Shown: piece after piece, positions 1-12,779 of the stretch
Position numbering within the stretch: the first letter of the stretch is position 1
Layout: each line of letters opens with the position of its first letter
NCBI GenBank assembly: GCA_002110485.1
Contig: MOWL01000007.1
Span: 124,001-188,000, forward strand
Source: Emergomyces orientalis
Taxonomy: Eukaryota; Ascomycota; Eurotiomycetes; Onygenales; Ajellomycetaceae
DNA length: 64,000 bases
Direction: 5' to 3'
Made by a program: the position numbers and the translations under genes
The notes under the pieces: model-generated
The model's input: only the letters and a program-made list of their open reading frames with translations
What the model was told of the DNA's origin: nothing
Databases searched by the model: none

Positions 1-3000
1 CGGATACAGCATATCCATCAGGAGCAGCAGGTTTGAATCTCGATGGGCGCTGTAGTGGTGTGGCTGAGAAAGACAACCGTCTTGCAAAGGCGCTGTCCGG
101 TCGAGGAGAGATGGGAAGATTGTCCTTAGCTGCCGGCGATGCTGGAGGCGGCGGAGTTAACCGATGCGTGGACATATCGGCCCCTTTCGGCGCCTCTGAC
201 ATCATTTCACCGTCCAAGCAAGAAGTCTTCCCCTGGAATATAATTCGTCGGACAGATGCCTTCAGAGTCTTTCCGGCAAATGGCGACCAGACATCATCGC
301 CTTGGAACACATATGGCCTGTCAAACTCGATCTCCACAGAGGCATCTGGCTGATCATGAAGTTCGAAAATTCTCTTCGGGTTGTCATAGAGCCTGGAGGT
401 GACATCATCAATACTTAGGCGCTTGTCGGAAACCGCTGTGAAGAGCAAGGGAAGCGCGTCTTGGATACCAACAGCGGGAGAGGCCTTGCTACCCGCAACT
501 TGGTATGGAAGGCTGCCAATAGAAAAAATGTCGATCGTATCCAAGTGCTCCCAGAGCATTTCCTGGTCTTTCTTCGATGGTAGGCATGTGCAACCAGGGT
601 AATCATCAGTGGAGAGGAAAAGAGAGTAGATCGAGACATCGCAAGTCACTTTCAGGCCCTTCTCCTTGCTAAGCGCAATTAGCCCAATATCCTCCTTGCT
701 GGTAACGCTCATAACATGGATATTGCGATTGTGGAGACTGGCCAGAAGCAGAATGGATGCCAAATCCGTAGCTTTGGCATCGGTAATGATTGGTTTGCTG
801 GTCGGCCATGAGGCAAAGTGCGACGTAACAGTCGCAACCTTGTTAATATTTCCCGATAGATGGTTGAACGGAATGAACAAAGAACCCACTTCACTGGTGA
901 TTAGGCCGACTTGCTCCGAATTAGCAGACGTGGCCGCGACTGAAAGGTTGTAATCGCAGTACGAACCCTTGGAGGAGTTATGCTGGGCAGTTCTGAGTGC
1001 TTGGGAGTCAGTAACGAAGCTATCCACGCCAACTGGCATGATGCGGACCATGCTGAAACCATTCGCGATGGAAGCCTTGGTGACCACCTGGAAATCCGGA
1101 GAATCTGGGTTTGCGAGCCCCGGCACAAAGGCTGCGATGTTTATGAGACCTGGGAGAGTAACAGCGCGATAGCTCGTCTGGCAATCGATACTCATTACGT
1201 TCATAGAGTAATGGCGCGCAATCGCCTCGATCAGAATCTTCGCGTTCTTAACGTTGGTGACGAGCGGAGTCTGGTAGTCGACAGCCATCCGACGTGTTCG
1301 ATAGCCCTTGCTCATGTAGTTCGCCGGTCGTCGGAACCTATTGCTGGAGGGAAGATTGATGTAAAGATCAATCAGGTTGTTGGCCAGATGCTGCGTAAGA
1401 GAGTATTCGGATTTGAGGTCCTCCTCCTCTCCCGCGAGAACTTCGAGGTACTTGACGGGAAGCCCATGCTCTTTGAGATAGTCCGCAGTACCCGCCGTAG
1501 CAAAAAGATTGTAGCCCAGTGCATGCAGCTTCCTGATGGACGGCAACATCTCGAGCTTCTCCTTGAAGGAACCGATGGAGAACAGGATGTTTTTGTTCGG
1601 GAGCTTGAAGCCAGTCGAAATTAAAGCTTTAAGATAAGCTTCGTACCTGTCGCGGCCGAAACATGCCACTTCGCCAGTTGAAGCCATCTCCACACCGAGC
1701 ACGGGGTCAGCACCAGACAGGCGGGAGAATGAGAACTGGGGGACCTTGACTCCGACGTAATTCTTCGGAATAGTGACAGGTGGGTACTCGGTGAACGGCT
1801 TGCCGATCATAGCCATCGTCGCCATTTCGATCAAGTCAACCCCCATAACCTTGGAAACGAATGGGAAGGACCGAGATGCTCTAACGTTACACTCGATAAC
1901 TTTTATGTCGTTATCCTTGGCAATGAACTGGATATTGAAAGGTCCAGTAACGTTCAGGGCATTCCCAATTTTGCGAGTCGCTTCCTCAATCCGTCTGACA
2001 GTTTCCGGGTCCAGATCCTGGGGCGGAAGAATCAATGTAGCATCACCAGAATGGACGCCAGCATTCTCAACATGTTCCGAAATAAAATGGCCTACCATAA
2101 CACCATTCTTCGCAACGGCATCCATTTCGATTTCCTTGGCGTTTTCGATATATTTAGTGATCACCACCGGGTGCTCGCGGGAGACCTCGGCAGCCTGGTT
2201 GAGGTAGCTTGCAAGGTCATCCAACGAATAGACCGTGTTCATGGCAGCGCCCGAAAGCACGTAGGAAGGCCGCACCAACACTGGGTATCCCACCTTTGAA
2301 CAGAATTCGGTAGCCTCCTCGATACTGGTCAGTTCTTTCCAGGCAGGCTGGTCGACATCAATGTGATCAAGGAGACGCGAAAACTTGTATCGATTCTCAG
2401 CTGTATCAATCATCTCTGGGGAAGTGCCAAGGATATTGACGTTGAGCCGGTGCAGAGGTAGGGCAATGTTGTTGGGTGTTTGTCCTCCCATAGATATGAT
2501 GACTCCGCTAGAAGATTCGAGTTGGTAGATATCCAAGACGGTTTCCAAGTTGATATTCTCAAAGTAAAGCCTATCCGCTTCATCATAATCGGTGCTGACG
2601 GTCTCGGGATTGTACTGGGAGGTTATGTATTAGCATAGTACTTCTTAACATTGGCCTGATGACGGTCTGTCTTTCATGACGGTTGAGATTGCTCTTATTG
2701 TGAAAACCAAGGTTACAGGGTTTGAAAACAAAGGGGTTGAGGTGCTCCTTGGACTTCCGAAGATGCTTTGCGGTTTTCTCATGCTTCTCAAGCCAATTCC
2801 TGGTTCTAAATGAAAGATCACAGGGCTTGCAATGGTATTTCTGGTCCTTGACAGCAATCTTCGCCCGCTTGGCCTGAGTCTCCAAATATCTTCCCGGGTT
2901 GTTGGCTCTGGACCGCTTCACTATCTCATGAGCTGCTTCAATATAATCCGCGTAGCTTTCCGCCATATGCTTATAGTGCCAGCTTGCACTGCCTTCCTGT

Positions 3001-6000
3001 TTGACTGCAAGACGCTTGGTTTCAGTCTTTCGCGTAGACTTCAAGTTCCTCGGGAGACATTTCAAACTGGCCGCGAATGTCTTCGCCCAAGGCAGAGTGG
3101 CTGCAAAGTCCGTCATACTCGAATTCCTGGCGGTTCCAGAAACAGATGTGGCCCATTCCGTAGTCTCCTTTCGTGGCCTTCATCGCCCAGAACATATAGG
3201 CAAAGGTGGCTTCGAGAATAAGAAACATCAGGCAGCAGGTGGGTTGCAGCGCAGCAGTTGGTCGCATAGCCCAGCAGAGTAGCCCCTTGTTGGTGATGGA
3301 ATAGCCCTCATTCAAGGCAGCTTTGAAAAAACTGGGAAGAAGGACGCAATCAATGTAATGCTTAAGGCGAAGGCATACACCAAAGTAAGTGGGGGTCACA
3401 CTTGATGTTGCGGTGCTGATATAAAGTCGAGGGCAATTTCCGTGTTTATCCATGGTAATAGCGTAGATACCCCAGGAGAGGATGGGATCAGGAAGTAGGG
3501 GCCGAAAGTACTCAAAGGGCCGGGGGGGTTGCGGTTTTCAGCATATCAAAGAGGTCGGAGGCAAAGGAGAGGGAGATCTCCTGAGCAATTGTCTCCAGCT
3601 CTTCCTGGCTATCGCAGAATCTTGCAAATAGAGGATTTTTGAAACGTGGGCGGGCGTCACAGAGGCATTTCCAAGCAACAAGCATAATGAGCTGGAACAC
3701 CGCTGGGGCAGAGAACGCAGGAGAAGCCATAGTAATCGAATTGTCTCAAGGAGCAAGATACGAGCAAGCATGAGACAATTTTGAGGCAGACGAGCAGACA
3801 GACCGGAATGGAACTTGAGGGAGGGAGCTTGTGGGAAGTTGAGGAAAATTGAGGGGAAAGGCAATTGTTGTGCAAGCGACACCCATTTCGGGCGGGAGAG
3901 GAGCGGGGTTGGGAAAAAGGGGGGTGGGAAGGGGCGGAAAGTGGAAGGAGCGCCATATTTACTTACATTAACCATGACCGTCTTGTGCCCTTGCTCTCGA
4001 AGGGTTCGAATAGTTCGCACAGAGCACCAGTCGAATTCAACAGAGGACCCGATCCTGTAAACACCAGAACCAAGAACCATAACACCTTGATCACTGAAGT
4101 CCACGTCGTTTTCTGAGCCGTTGTATGTCAGATACAAGTAATTGGTGAACGCCGGGAACTCAGCCGCAACGGTATCGATTTGCTTGACCACGGGCACAAT
4201 GCCGGCTTCGACTCGCAATCGCCTGATAGCCAATTCATTGGAGCTCAAGAACTTCGAGAGTTGGCGGTCTGAGAAACCGAGCTGCTTCGCCTGCCGGATG
4301 AGAGAAATCGGTGCCGTAGTGGCATTGTAGCCGGTCATAAGCTTCCCAAAATCGCTAAGGCCTTTCAATTTACGGAGGAACCACTTGTCGATTTTGGTCA
4401 ATTCCCAGATATCGTCGACGGTGTAGCCAGAATGCATAGCGTTGGCGATAGCGAACAATCGTTGATCTGAAGGTGTTTGGAGTTCAGCCTTGATTGACAT
4501 GAGCGCGTTGGTCTCGTTAAAGCCGACATTGTGAAAATCGACAGCGCGGATCGCCTTTTGAATTGCTTCTTCAAAGGTCCGTCCAATGCTCATAACCTCA
4601 CCAACACTCTTCATGGAAGACCCGAGCTGGGTGGACACGCGGGTGAACTTCTTGAGATCCCAGCGGGGTATCTTAACAACAACATAATCAAGAGAAGGCT
4701 CGAAACAGGCACAGGTGACTTTGGTGACGGAGTTTGAGATCTCGTTTAGCGGGATCCCGAGACCAAGTTTAGCAGCAACGAAGGCGAGGGGATAACCCGT
4801 TGCTTTGGATGCGAGTGCAGATGATCTTGACAAGCGTGCATTGACCTCAATAATGCAATACTCTCGTGAAAACGGGTTCAATGCATATTGGATGTTACAT
4901 TCGCCAACCACACCCAAATGGCGGATGACATTGACAGCAGTTGTCCGGAGCATATTGTAGTCTTCATCAGAAAGAGTCTGTGACGGGGCAACAACAATAG
5001 AATCACCAGTATGGATACCAAGCGGGTCAAAATTCTCCATGTTACAGACTGTGATGCAGTTATCACGAGCGTCACGGACCACTTCGTACTCAATCTCCTT
5101 CCATCCTTTCATACTCCTCTCAATGAGAACCTGGGGGCTTGCGGCAAAGGCTTTCACGCATAGGTCCCGCAGCTGTTCAGGATCTTCAGCGAAGCCGCTA
5201 CCAAGGCCACCAAGAGCGTATGCAGCACGGACAATGACGGGAAATCCGATATCCTTGACAACCTCCATTGCTTCCTCGAGTGTGGAAGCAGAGGCGGATT
5301 TGGCGCACTTTTCGTCGATAGATTCCATGCTTCTCGCGAATAGTTCACGGTCTTCGGTGGTAATGATAGTGTCTATCGGGGTTCCAAGGACGCGAATGCC
5401 AAGTTCTTCGAACTCATCTTTGAGCTGAATACCGACCTGGAGAGCAGTCTGGCCGCCGAATGTGACGTAGATGGCATCTGGTCGTTCGTGTTTGATAACC
5501 TTGCGAACAAAGTCTGCGTTGACTGGCAAAAAGTAGACCTTATCCGCGAGGCCCTTGGAAGTTTGAATCGTAGCGATGTTAGGGTTGATGAGGACAGTGT
5601 AGATACCTTCTTCCTTTAGGGCCTTTATGGCTTGACTTCCAGAGTAATCAAACTCTCCAGCTTGCCCAATACTGAGACCACCACTGCCGAGGATAAGAAC
5701 TTTCTTGACGCTAACTCTTGGATTGGCGAGCTCGTTCTCTTTAGCGGTAGCACCAGGGAAGCTAACGGGTTCGGCTAGGGCATTTGGTGATTTCACGCTC
5801 TTCTTAATGGCGTCTACGAACACATCGAACAAGAACTCGGTGTCCCGTGGTCCTGGAACGCTCTCCGGATGAAATTGGACACTGAAGATAGGGCGGCTAA
5901 CGTGCCTGATACCTTCGTTACTTCCATCATTGGCGTTGACGAAGAGCTCTTCCCAACCTTCTGGCAATGTCGTGGAATCGACTGCATACCCGTGGTTTTG

Positions 6001-7334
6001 TGAGGTAATGTAGCAGCGACCGGATATAAGACTAGTACAGGGGATGTTTGCGCCTCGGTTACCGAACTTCATCTTAGTGGTGGATGCACCAGCAGCCCGG
6101 GCAAGTAATTGATGTCCAAGACAGATACCGAATATCGGAGTCCGGCAGTCCTTAATTGCGGTTGTAATATTCGCCACTGTTTTGGAAAGCATAGCAGGAT
6201 CACCCGGGCCGTTGGAAAGGAAAAGGCCATCATAATCCTTTCCGGCCAAGTTGGGGAAATCATAATCCCAGGGGACAACAAGGACCTCGACGCCGCGAGA
6301 GAGCAGGCACCGTAGTTGGTTGTATTTCATACCAACATCAACACACACGACTCTAATCAGGCGACCTGAAGGGTGCGAAAGTGCGGAATCCTTTGGTGGG
6401 GAGAATAGGCGGGGTTTCCTGATAGAAACTGCAGAAAAAGCCAAGTCAGAGGACGGAGTCTTACAACCACAGTTGGCGTGTTAATCTCACCGTCGTTAAC
6501 TAGGTTCCTCTTATTAGGATTCACCCATTCAATTTGTTCAAAAGATGCTCTCCAAAGATCAGATTTATCTTCGTCATCAGCAGCAGCAGCAGTCAAGCCG
6601 TCTTTTGGGGCGTCGCCATTCAGGGTTTCAGCGTTCACGTCGGGCTTCTGCAAAAGCATGCGGCCAAGCATGCTTCCCTTTTCTCGAATTCTTTTGGTAA
6701 GGGCGCGGGTATCGACACCATGCATGGCAGGGATTCCTTGCTCCTTTAACCATTCGCCGAGAGACGACTCAGCCAAGAAGTGGGAGTAGTCCTCTCCGCA
6801 GTAGCTGGCCACCACAAGGCCAGCAACATGGATCTCGCTGGACTCGAAATATTTGGGCAGATCACCTCCGAGAAGTTCGTCAACGGTTTCGCGGGCAGGG
6901 ACACCATAGTTGCCTACGAGCGGGAAGGTGATGACTAGGATCTGGCCACGGTAGGAAGGGTCTGTGATTGATTCCGGGTAGCCCACCATGCCAGTTTGGA
7001 AGACCAACTCGCCGGCAATGCTCTTGTCCGCACCGAAGCTGTAGCCCTGATAGACGGTGCCATCTTCCAGCTCTAAAGCATACCATTTGCTCCTGTCGCC
7101 CTCCTCATCTGCCTTTGGGGCAGAGGCGGGAGGAATAGCACCGCCATTGAGGGAATAGGCGGTTTGGGGAGCGAGGGAAGGCAGGAGCTCTCTGTTCTGT
7201 GTGTATGCGACCACGCCACCAGACGCGGGGCTGGACGGAGCAGCAGCAGCAGTATCAGTTAGTCGTCTGCTCCTCACGGAATTGGGTGGGACAGGAGACC
7301 CTTTTGCGTCCACAGCGGCATTGAGGAGCGGCAT
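1..7334 (-). CDS. pyrABCN: Multifunctional pyrimidine enzyme: glutaminase/CPSase/DHOase-like/ATCase (partial at C-terminus)
   Basis: Carries out the first two steps of de novo UMP synthesis: carbamoyl phosphate from glutamine, bicarbonate and ATP, then carbamoyl aspartate. Exons are 7334-6465, 6390-3967 and 2614-1, with the gene running off the left edge. About 1969 residues are visible. In order: the CPSase small chain with glutaminase motif FGICLGHQLL (about residue 380) and a downstream QFHPES; the CPSase large chain from about residue 510 with two ATP-grasp halves (VLILGSGGLSIGQAGEFDYS, then a second repeat near 1070); an MGS-like regulatory domain near 1435; a dihydroorotase-like domain; and a Ser/Pro-rich linker. 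The ATCase lies outside the window. The dihydroorotase-like part reads LPGLINIAAF where active enzymes have an HxH metal site, so it is inactive, as is known for fungal Ura2/PyrABCN. The first intron (6464-6391) uses an AAAG acceptor chosen because it keeps frame. The start ATG at 7334 is the first one in frame. The second intron is abnormally long and is described separately. Confidence 0.96.
2615..3966 (-). other. Oversized second intron of pyrABCN (1352 bases)
   Basis: The reading frame is exact across the junction: GHKTVMVN ends at 3967, followed by donor GTAAGT. It resumes as YNPETVSTDYDE at 2614 after a branch-like GCTAATA and acceptor CCCAG. Both sides are phase 0 and together restore the conserved CPSase motif MVNYNPETVSTDYD. 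Other introns in this window are mostly 45-150 bases, so this one is about ten times too long. The excess is accounted for by an inserted, decayed gene in the same orientation at 2650-3730. No terminal inverted repeats or target duplication could be identified by eye at the edges of the insert. Confidence 0.88.
2650..3730 (-). pseudogene. Broken gene with GIY-YIG-like core and C2H2 zinc fingers, nested in the pyrABCN intron
   Basis: Three overlapping frames read as one protein. The N-terminal part starts MASPAFSAPAVF at 3730 and runs to FDMLKTATPP. After a shift at a seven-C run near 3520 it continues as FEYFRPLLPD, SWGIYAITMDK and PRLYISTATSS, then MKATKGDYGMGHICFWNRQE and MSPEELEVYAK. After a second shift near 3040 it continues as KRLAVKQEGSASWHYKHMAE and a finger YHCKPCDLSF...HEKTAKH. 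GIY followed about 11 residues later by LYI matches the GIY-YIG nuclease core, but the usual G is S here. The last finger has lost its first cysteine (FVFKPCNLGF). From memory, intact relatives form a multicopy family in Eurotiomycetes; that was not checked. The frameshifts, lost core glycine and lost ligand indicate a dead copy, unless the C-run shift is a sequencing error. Confidence 0.7.
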
Positions 7335-8481
7335 TGTTGTGGTGAGACGATGAGGAGAGGGGGGGGAGGGGAGTCCTGTGAGGGACAGTAAGCCAACAGC
7401 AGTAATTTTAGCGGAGCATGAGTGGAAAGGAACACGGAAAGAATGGAGTGGCAGATGCCAGAAGAAAATTGGGGTATTAGGGGGATGTAAAAAGGGAGAG
7501 GAGGGATATCAATTGGAGAGAGGGGAGAGGAGAGAGGAGAAGTGTGAAGTGGGATTGAAGAGAAAAAAAAAAAATTCTGAAAAATGACGCCCACCAAAAA
7601 AGGAAAAATATCAATCGCCTGGGCAAGAAGGGCGGGTCTTAGTCGGATTTTTCCCGCCCCATGAGTGGTCGAGCAGCGGGCCAATCGGAAGCGTTAATTT
7701 CTGGCTTGGCGCCGTGCCGGGCTTCCCATTGGCTGGAAATGTTTAGGTCTTAGCATTTCTTTATTTCGGCATCAACAATGTTCCGATCTGCAAACATATA
7801 TATATTATATATATCTTTACAAGGGCAATAAGACGTATAAAGGGCATAAAAAGTATAAATGGTATTATTGTAGACAGGGTCCTGTATCATTATTCTCCAG
7901 CCCTGTTCCGAGAGGCAAAGCCAAGGAGATCCTGCTTTAGCCTGCAATAGCTTACTTAGTGCATGCATGTAGAGGCTGGCCTGGGCTGTAAAAGATTTCA
8001 ATGCCGCCACTCAACCTTGGGCCTTTTGTCTTCCTGATAACAACCCTTTTTCAATCATCCTGAGTCAAAGAAGGCACAGAGTCAGATAATTCTTTAATTA
8101 AGATGGCCTTCTCATCGAACTCAACCCGTCTATCCAAAGGGTTCCCCGGGAACCGGAGGCGAAAAAAAGCACACGTGATGCGATGACTAACGATATCGCG
8201 CAGGTACTTCCTATCTTGTCGATTTTTTTATTTTTTTTTTGGGGGGGTTTTGTCTTCCTCCTGCAAATCTCTCTCTTCTCTCCGCGATTGACACTCTGAG
8301 GACTGATTGAGTGTCAAGCGGGGAATTGGGGGATCGTTCATCTCCTTGTTGCCTGATGTTAGTCTCTGTCTGGTAGTATCTGTGGCGCTCAGTATTTCGT
8401 CCCTTTTCCCAAGGGCAAGCTATATTTGTTTATCGATTTTATTTTATATCTTCTTCACCCTCCCCCCATGCGGCCCAAAGC
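7335..8481. promoter_or_regulatory. Divergent promoter region between pyrABCN and yvc1
   Basis: This 1147-base stretch separates two genes transcribed away from each other. CCAAT boxes occur at 7681-7685 and, on the other strand, at 7728-7732, suitable for pyrABCN (HAP/CCAAT-binding complex in fungi). A CACGTGA E-box lies at 8172-8178 on the yvc1 side. A TATATATTATATATAT tract lies near 7798 and a T/G-rich run at 8220-8250. I see no coding potential. Confidence 0.5.
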
Positions 8482-11400
8482 ATGTTTTCCCCTCTTATGA
8501 GTCCGAAGCGCAAGCTCTCAAACACTGCGATTCCCATTTTCTCCTCTCGTTTCAATACCCCATTGGTATCCTCCCCTCGTCCTCTGAGTCCCAGGCGGCT
8601 GAGGCCTCGTGACCCCGCAATGGATCTTGAACAGCCAAACACGCTGGACAGCCATAGTGATGATATGGAAGAAGTAGTAGAAGAGGAAGAAAATTACATC
8701 CCTGATAATGGTTATGATGAAGACGAGGGTGAACCTCTAGAGGCAGCTCCTCTGCTTCCTATTTTCTCTGCGTCCCATCTAGGTACGAATATATATATCC
8801 GGTAGCCTCTAGGCTATGCTATTCTAGATCATGAAGTGCCTAACACTTCGTTAGACTCCCTTCCGACGTACCCTCTAACTCATGCAATACGTCTTTTGAT
8901 AAGCGCTCGTTGCGAAACTACTCTGTCCTGGGATCAACTCCGATCTCCGCAGGTCTCTCAATTCCTGCTCAAGCCAATTCAACAGCAGATTCGCGCCTCT
9001 CATTTCTCCAGAGCCACACTATATGCGTTGATGGCCAATTGCCTTCAATTCAAAAAGGAAGTGGATTTGCACCCAGGAAACAGTGGCGCCAGCAATACCC
9101 GAGCTATGGTATGCGAATTGCTCGCCATCAAACTACTAAAGGAGTACTCCACTAGAGAGTTGATTGACGCTCTCTCATACGATTTCTATCCGCTGCAAGG
9201 GCAGCCTCCGCCTTTATCAAGCAGTACCCTCAGACCATCTAGTTGGGATTCAAACCAACGGTCGAAATTAGTGTCCCCAGGCGCAGTCCGGATTTCTTGC
9301 CTCGAAATTGCCATCCGTGCACAGGCAAAGCGCTTTCTCGCGCATCCACTTGTAGTTCAACAGCTCGAAGCTATTTGGGCAGGTAACATTGTTTTCCATT
9401 TTGCGGCCGATAGTTTACATCGCCAACCGGTTACAACAAGCCAACCATTGCTCCCTCACGGATATGGGTCTTTTGCCCAAACCAATAACAATTATGGCCC
9501 CGGGAAAAACAGTCATCACGCCAACCCCAGCCAGAGGGTTGGTATTGGAGCTCGTCGTTCTGCCACTCTCTATAACCCTCGAGAAGCTTCGCTTTTCAAA
9601 TTATCCCGGCTTAGGGTCCCTCGTTATCGACAGGTGTTATCCACAATGTCCTTCGCCATCTTACTTGGGCTCTTTCTTGCGGTTATTCGAAGGCGGTCTC
9701 TGGAGATCAATACGCTAGAACTTGTATTCTGGTTTTGGAGTGCAGGGTTTATGCTTGATGAACTTGTAGGGTTTAACGAGCAGGGATTCAGCCTCTATCT
9801 GATGAGCTTCTGGAACACATTCGATGTGGGCATATTGCTCTTGCTGTTTTGCTATTATTGCTTAAGAATCTATGGCGTTGTAGCGCCTGATTCTCGCAAA
9901 CATGTTATTGCAAACCACGCATACGACATTTTAGCCGCCAATGCAGTGCTTCTCCTTCCACGCCTCTTCTCTGTACTTGACCACTATCGCTATTTCTCGC
10001 AGCTTCTAATCGCCTTCCGCATGATGGCTGCGGACCTGGTTGCTGTGTTCACGCTTGTAGTCATTGCGTGCAGTGGTTTCTTTGTTGCCTTTACATTCTC
10101 ATTCGGCAATGGCGACTCGCCGGGGACTGTTATCTATGCCCTTTTTCAAATGTTGATGGGCTTTACTCCTGCGGCCTGGCAACTGTGGGATAAATATAAC
10201 CCACTCGGAAAAGCAATTCTTACGCTTTTCCTATTCATATGTCATTTTCTTGTCGTGACGATACTCATTACAGTGCTAACAAACTCCTTTATGGCTATCG
10301 TTCAGAACGCCAACGAAGAGCACCAATTTGTGTTCGCAGTCAACACACTTTCAATGGTCAAGTCGGATGCTCTCTTCTCTTACGTCGCTCCCGCCAACGT
10401 CCTTGCGTGGGTTATAACGCCGCTGCGATCAATAATACCATTTCCGAAATTCATTCGGCTGAATCGAACTGTAATTAAGATTACTCATATGCCGATCCTG
10501 TTTACGATCTACCTATACGAAAGAGCAATTTTAAGATCCAGCGTGTTTGAACCGACTGATCTTGTTGACCGTGATCATGCCGGAACGAAAAAATATAATA
10601 ATCATAGCAACCACTTCGATGCGTTCACTCAACGGGGTTCTGGCCGCGTACGGGAAGCATCCATTGCCACACATCAGAAGGACCGGGCTCTTGAGGAGGT
10701 ATTTCGACGTCCGTTCAACACCAATAACAACCCAAACTATCGCGGGACGCAGATACGAAGAAACCAGCAGCAACACAAGCAACAACAAGCTACCAATGTT
10801 GTTGACTCCTGGATGCAAAATATCGAACCTGGGACAGGGGTTGCCTCGCCTGGGGAGCAGGATATAAGTGCGGTGGAGCGGTTGGAGAAGCAGCGTCTCT
10901 GGAGATACAGAGTGCGGAGATGTCCCGATCATGTACATGGCGCGGTGCGAGATTTTACAGAGACTACTCAGTCGATCGCTTCAGACCCAGAGGATTTGCG
11001 GAACACCACCGTCCGCCACCGCAGATTGCCTTATCATATGAGATCGTTGGTGACCCACCCCAAAACCCGACACCTATCACAGCAAACGGACATGGAAGGT
11101 GATGATGAGCTTACAAGTAGTGGTAATGAACAACGCATGTCTGATGATCCCGGACACCCTTCCATGCGAACCGGCAACGCAAACGGCCAGGGAGACAACC
11201 AATCCTCCTCGCACTCCAGTAATTGGGGCATGGTCAGCTCCCGAAAGAAATCTTCGAGGCCATCCACCGCCAAACTACTATCGCGCAAAAATAGCCCTTC
11301 TCGTCACCCAAAGTCTCCGCAACGCCATCATTTTCGAAATACATCCGGCGCGACAATTCTCTATAAACCCACACAACCCCAGATAGACGACGGGCAGTCA

Positions 11401-12165
11401 GGCGATGACATGAACCATGACGAAAAAATCAAACCGAACTCCCCAACCAAAAACCCTCGTGGGGGCACGAGTACTCCCAATAATGATAATAATGATAATA
11501 AGAAATCCCACAAAACCGGTCAACCCACTATGTCCCGCCCCATCATCACTCAAGCGAAGATAAAATTCATGTCCGTCCCCAAGGACACCGGCCTGGCATG
11601 GGCCACCCATGGAGGAGACCTGCACGATATACACCGCCAGCACCAGCACCATCAACACCATAACCGAAACCCTTCGTCTTCTCTAGCCATGGACCTCGGC
11701 TCCTATCTCGGCGACAACAAAGCCGTCGGCGGTGGCTTCATCGAGGCGATCCCATCCAGCTTCGCGACGCAGATGGCGTATGCAACTGGCGGGCTGCGAC
11801 GGCCCGCCCCGTCGTCGGGGGCCAGCGAGAGTCAGGATATGTTGAGCAAGTTGGTGTTAGCGCGGATGAAGACGCTTGAGGAGGGGTTTCGGGAGGTTAT
11901 TTGGGAGGTTAAGGGGTTGAGGCGGGAGGGCGAGCGGGAACGTGGGCGAGATAGGAGAAGGAGGAAGGAGGGGAATTTTTTGAAGAAGGGGGTGAAGCCA
12001 GTGCAATGGTTGCAGACGAGTAGGACGAATACGGAGGCTGGGGCAGGTTCTGGTAATGACGCTAGTGGTGGTGGTTCCCGAGATACCCCGGAGCGATGGG
12101 AGGAGGAAGAGGAGGAGGAGGAGGGAAGTCGAACGGGATTATTTAGGGGAGGTGGCTCGCTGTAA
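8482..12165 (+). CDS. yvc1: Yvc1/TRPY-type vacuolar cation channel
   Basis: Predicted TRP-like non-selective cation channel that releases Ca2+ from the vacuole. Exons are 8482-8782 and 8828-12165; the 45-base intron joins ASHL to DHEVPNTS in phase 1, giving about 1212 residues. The N-terminal soluble part has the family stretch LMANCLQFKKE, TRAMVCELLAIKLLKEYS and RELIDALSYDFYPLQGQ. Hydrophobic segments lie between about residues 370 and 600 (for example STMSFAILLGLFLAVIR, TFDVGILLLLFCYYC, AVFTLVVIACSGFFVAFTFS and FLFICHFLVVTILITVLTNS), ending in FMAIVQNANEEHQF. The long C-terminal tail is Ser/His/Asn-rich and ends in an acidic run (EEEEEEEEG near 12105-12125), a likely Ca2+-sensing or regulatory tail. 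An alternative start is the ATG at 8621 (MDLEQPNTLD), after a basic Pro-rich leader. Family assignment is firm; the exact start is not. Confidence 0.9.
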
Positions 12166-12779
12166 TTAGTTAATTGGGCGGCGTGCCGTTTTCTTAAGTT
12201 TGGGTCTGTTCTGGTCAAGGTAAGGTCTGCTGAGCGGGTATGTTTTATTTTCCTTATATCATTTTAATGGGGGTCCTGATATGACAGGTTAATTGTGGAA
12301 TCGGGCAAATCGGAGAATCGGGTTTTTCATTATAGACTTCATAGACGTTTGAGATATTTAGGTGGATGGTTTTTTCACCACGTTCGCCGTGGTCAGCCTT
12401 TGTATGTACAGTATTGCATAGCATAACATAGCATAGTGTATGTAAATTAGTTTGATAATGTCTCACGTCCATCCCCTCGGAAAATAGGGACTGAGAGCCC
12501 TTACTCCTTTCTCATGCAATTGACCCCCGCCCCAACAGATGCACCCCGCCGCACAACTGCATGACTGCTCTCTCTCCAAAGGTTGTTTTGTTTCCAAAAC
12601 TCGAGGTATTATCACAAACAAGCGACCCATCATAGAAGTTCCCTCATCCAGTAAATGCAAAATGTATATATATCGTACAAATGACACCGTATCCCCACGA
12701 AATATAAATTCACACACCGATTGCCCTAGTTCCATGTGAAGCAAACCTCACGACACACTGCAACGCACACACACACCTC
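12166..12779. other. Convergent intergenic region, no gene seen
   Basis: Contains the 3' ends of the yvc1 gene and the small gene on the other strand. It has an AT-rich stretch with GCATAGCATAACATAGCATAG near 12416-12436. No ORF here has protein-like composition. Confidence 0.5.

Noticed and set aside
980..1624. 214-codon plus-strand open frame
   Set aside because: It is antisense to the conserved MGS and dihydroorotase-like parts of pyrABCN, with no protein-like features of its own.
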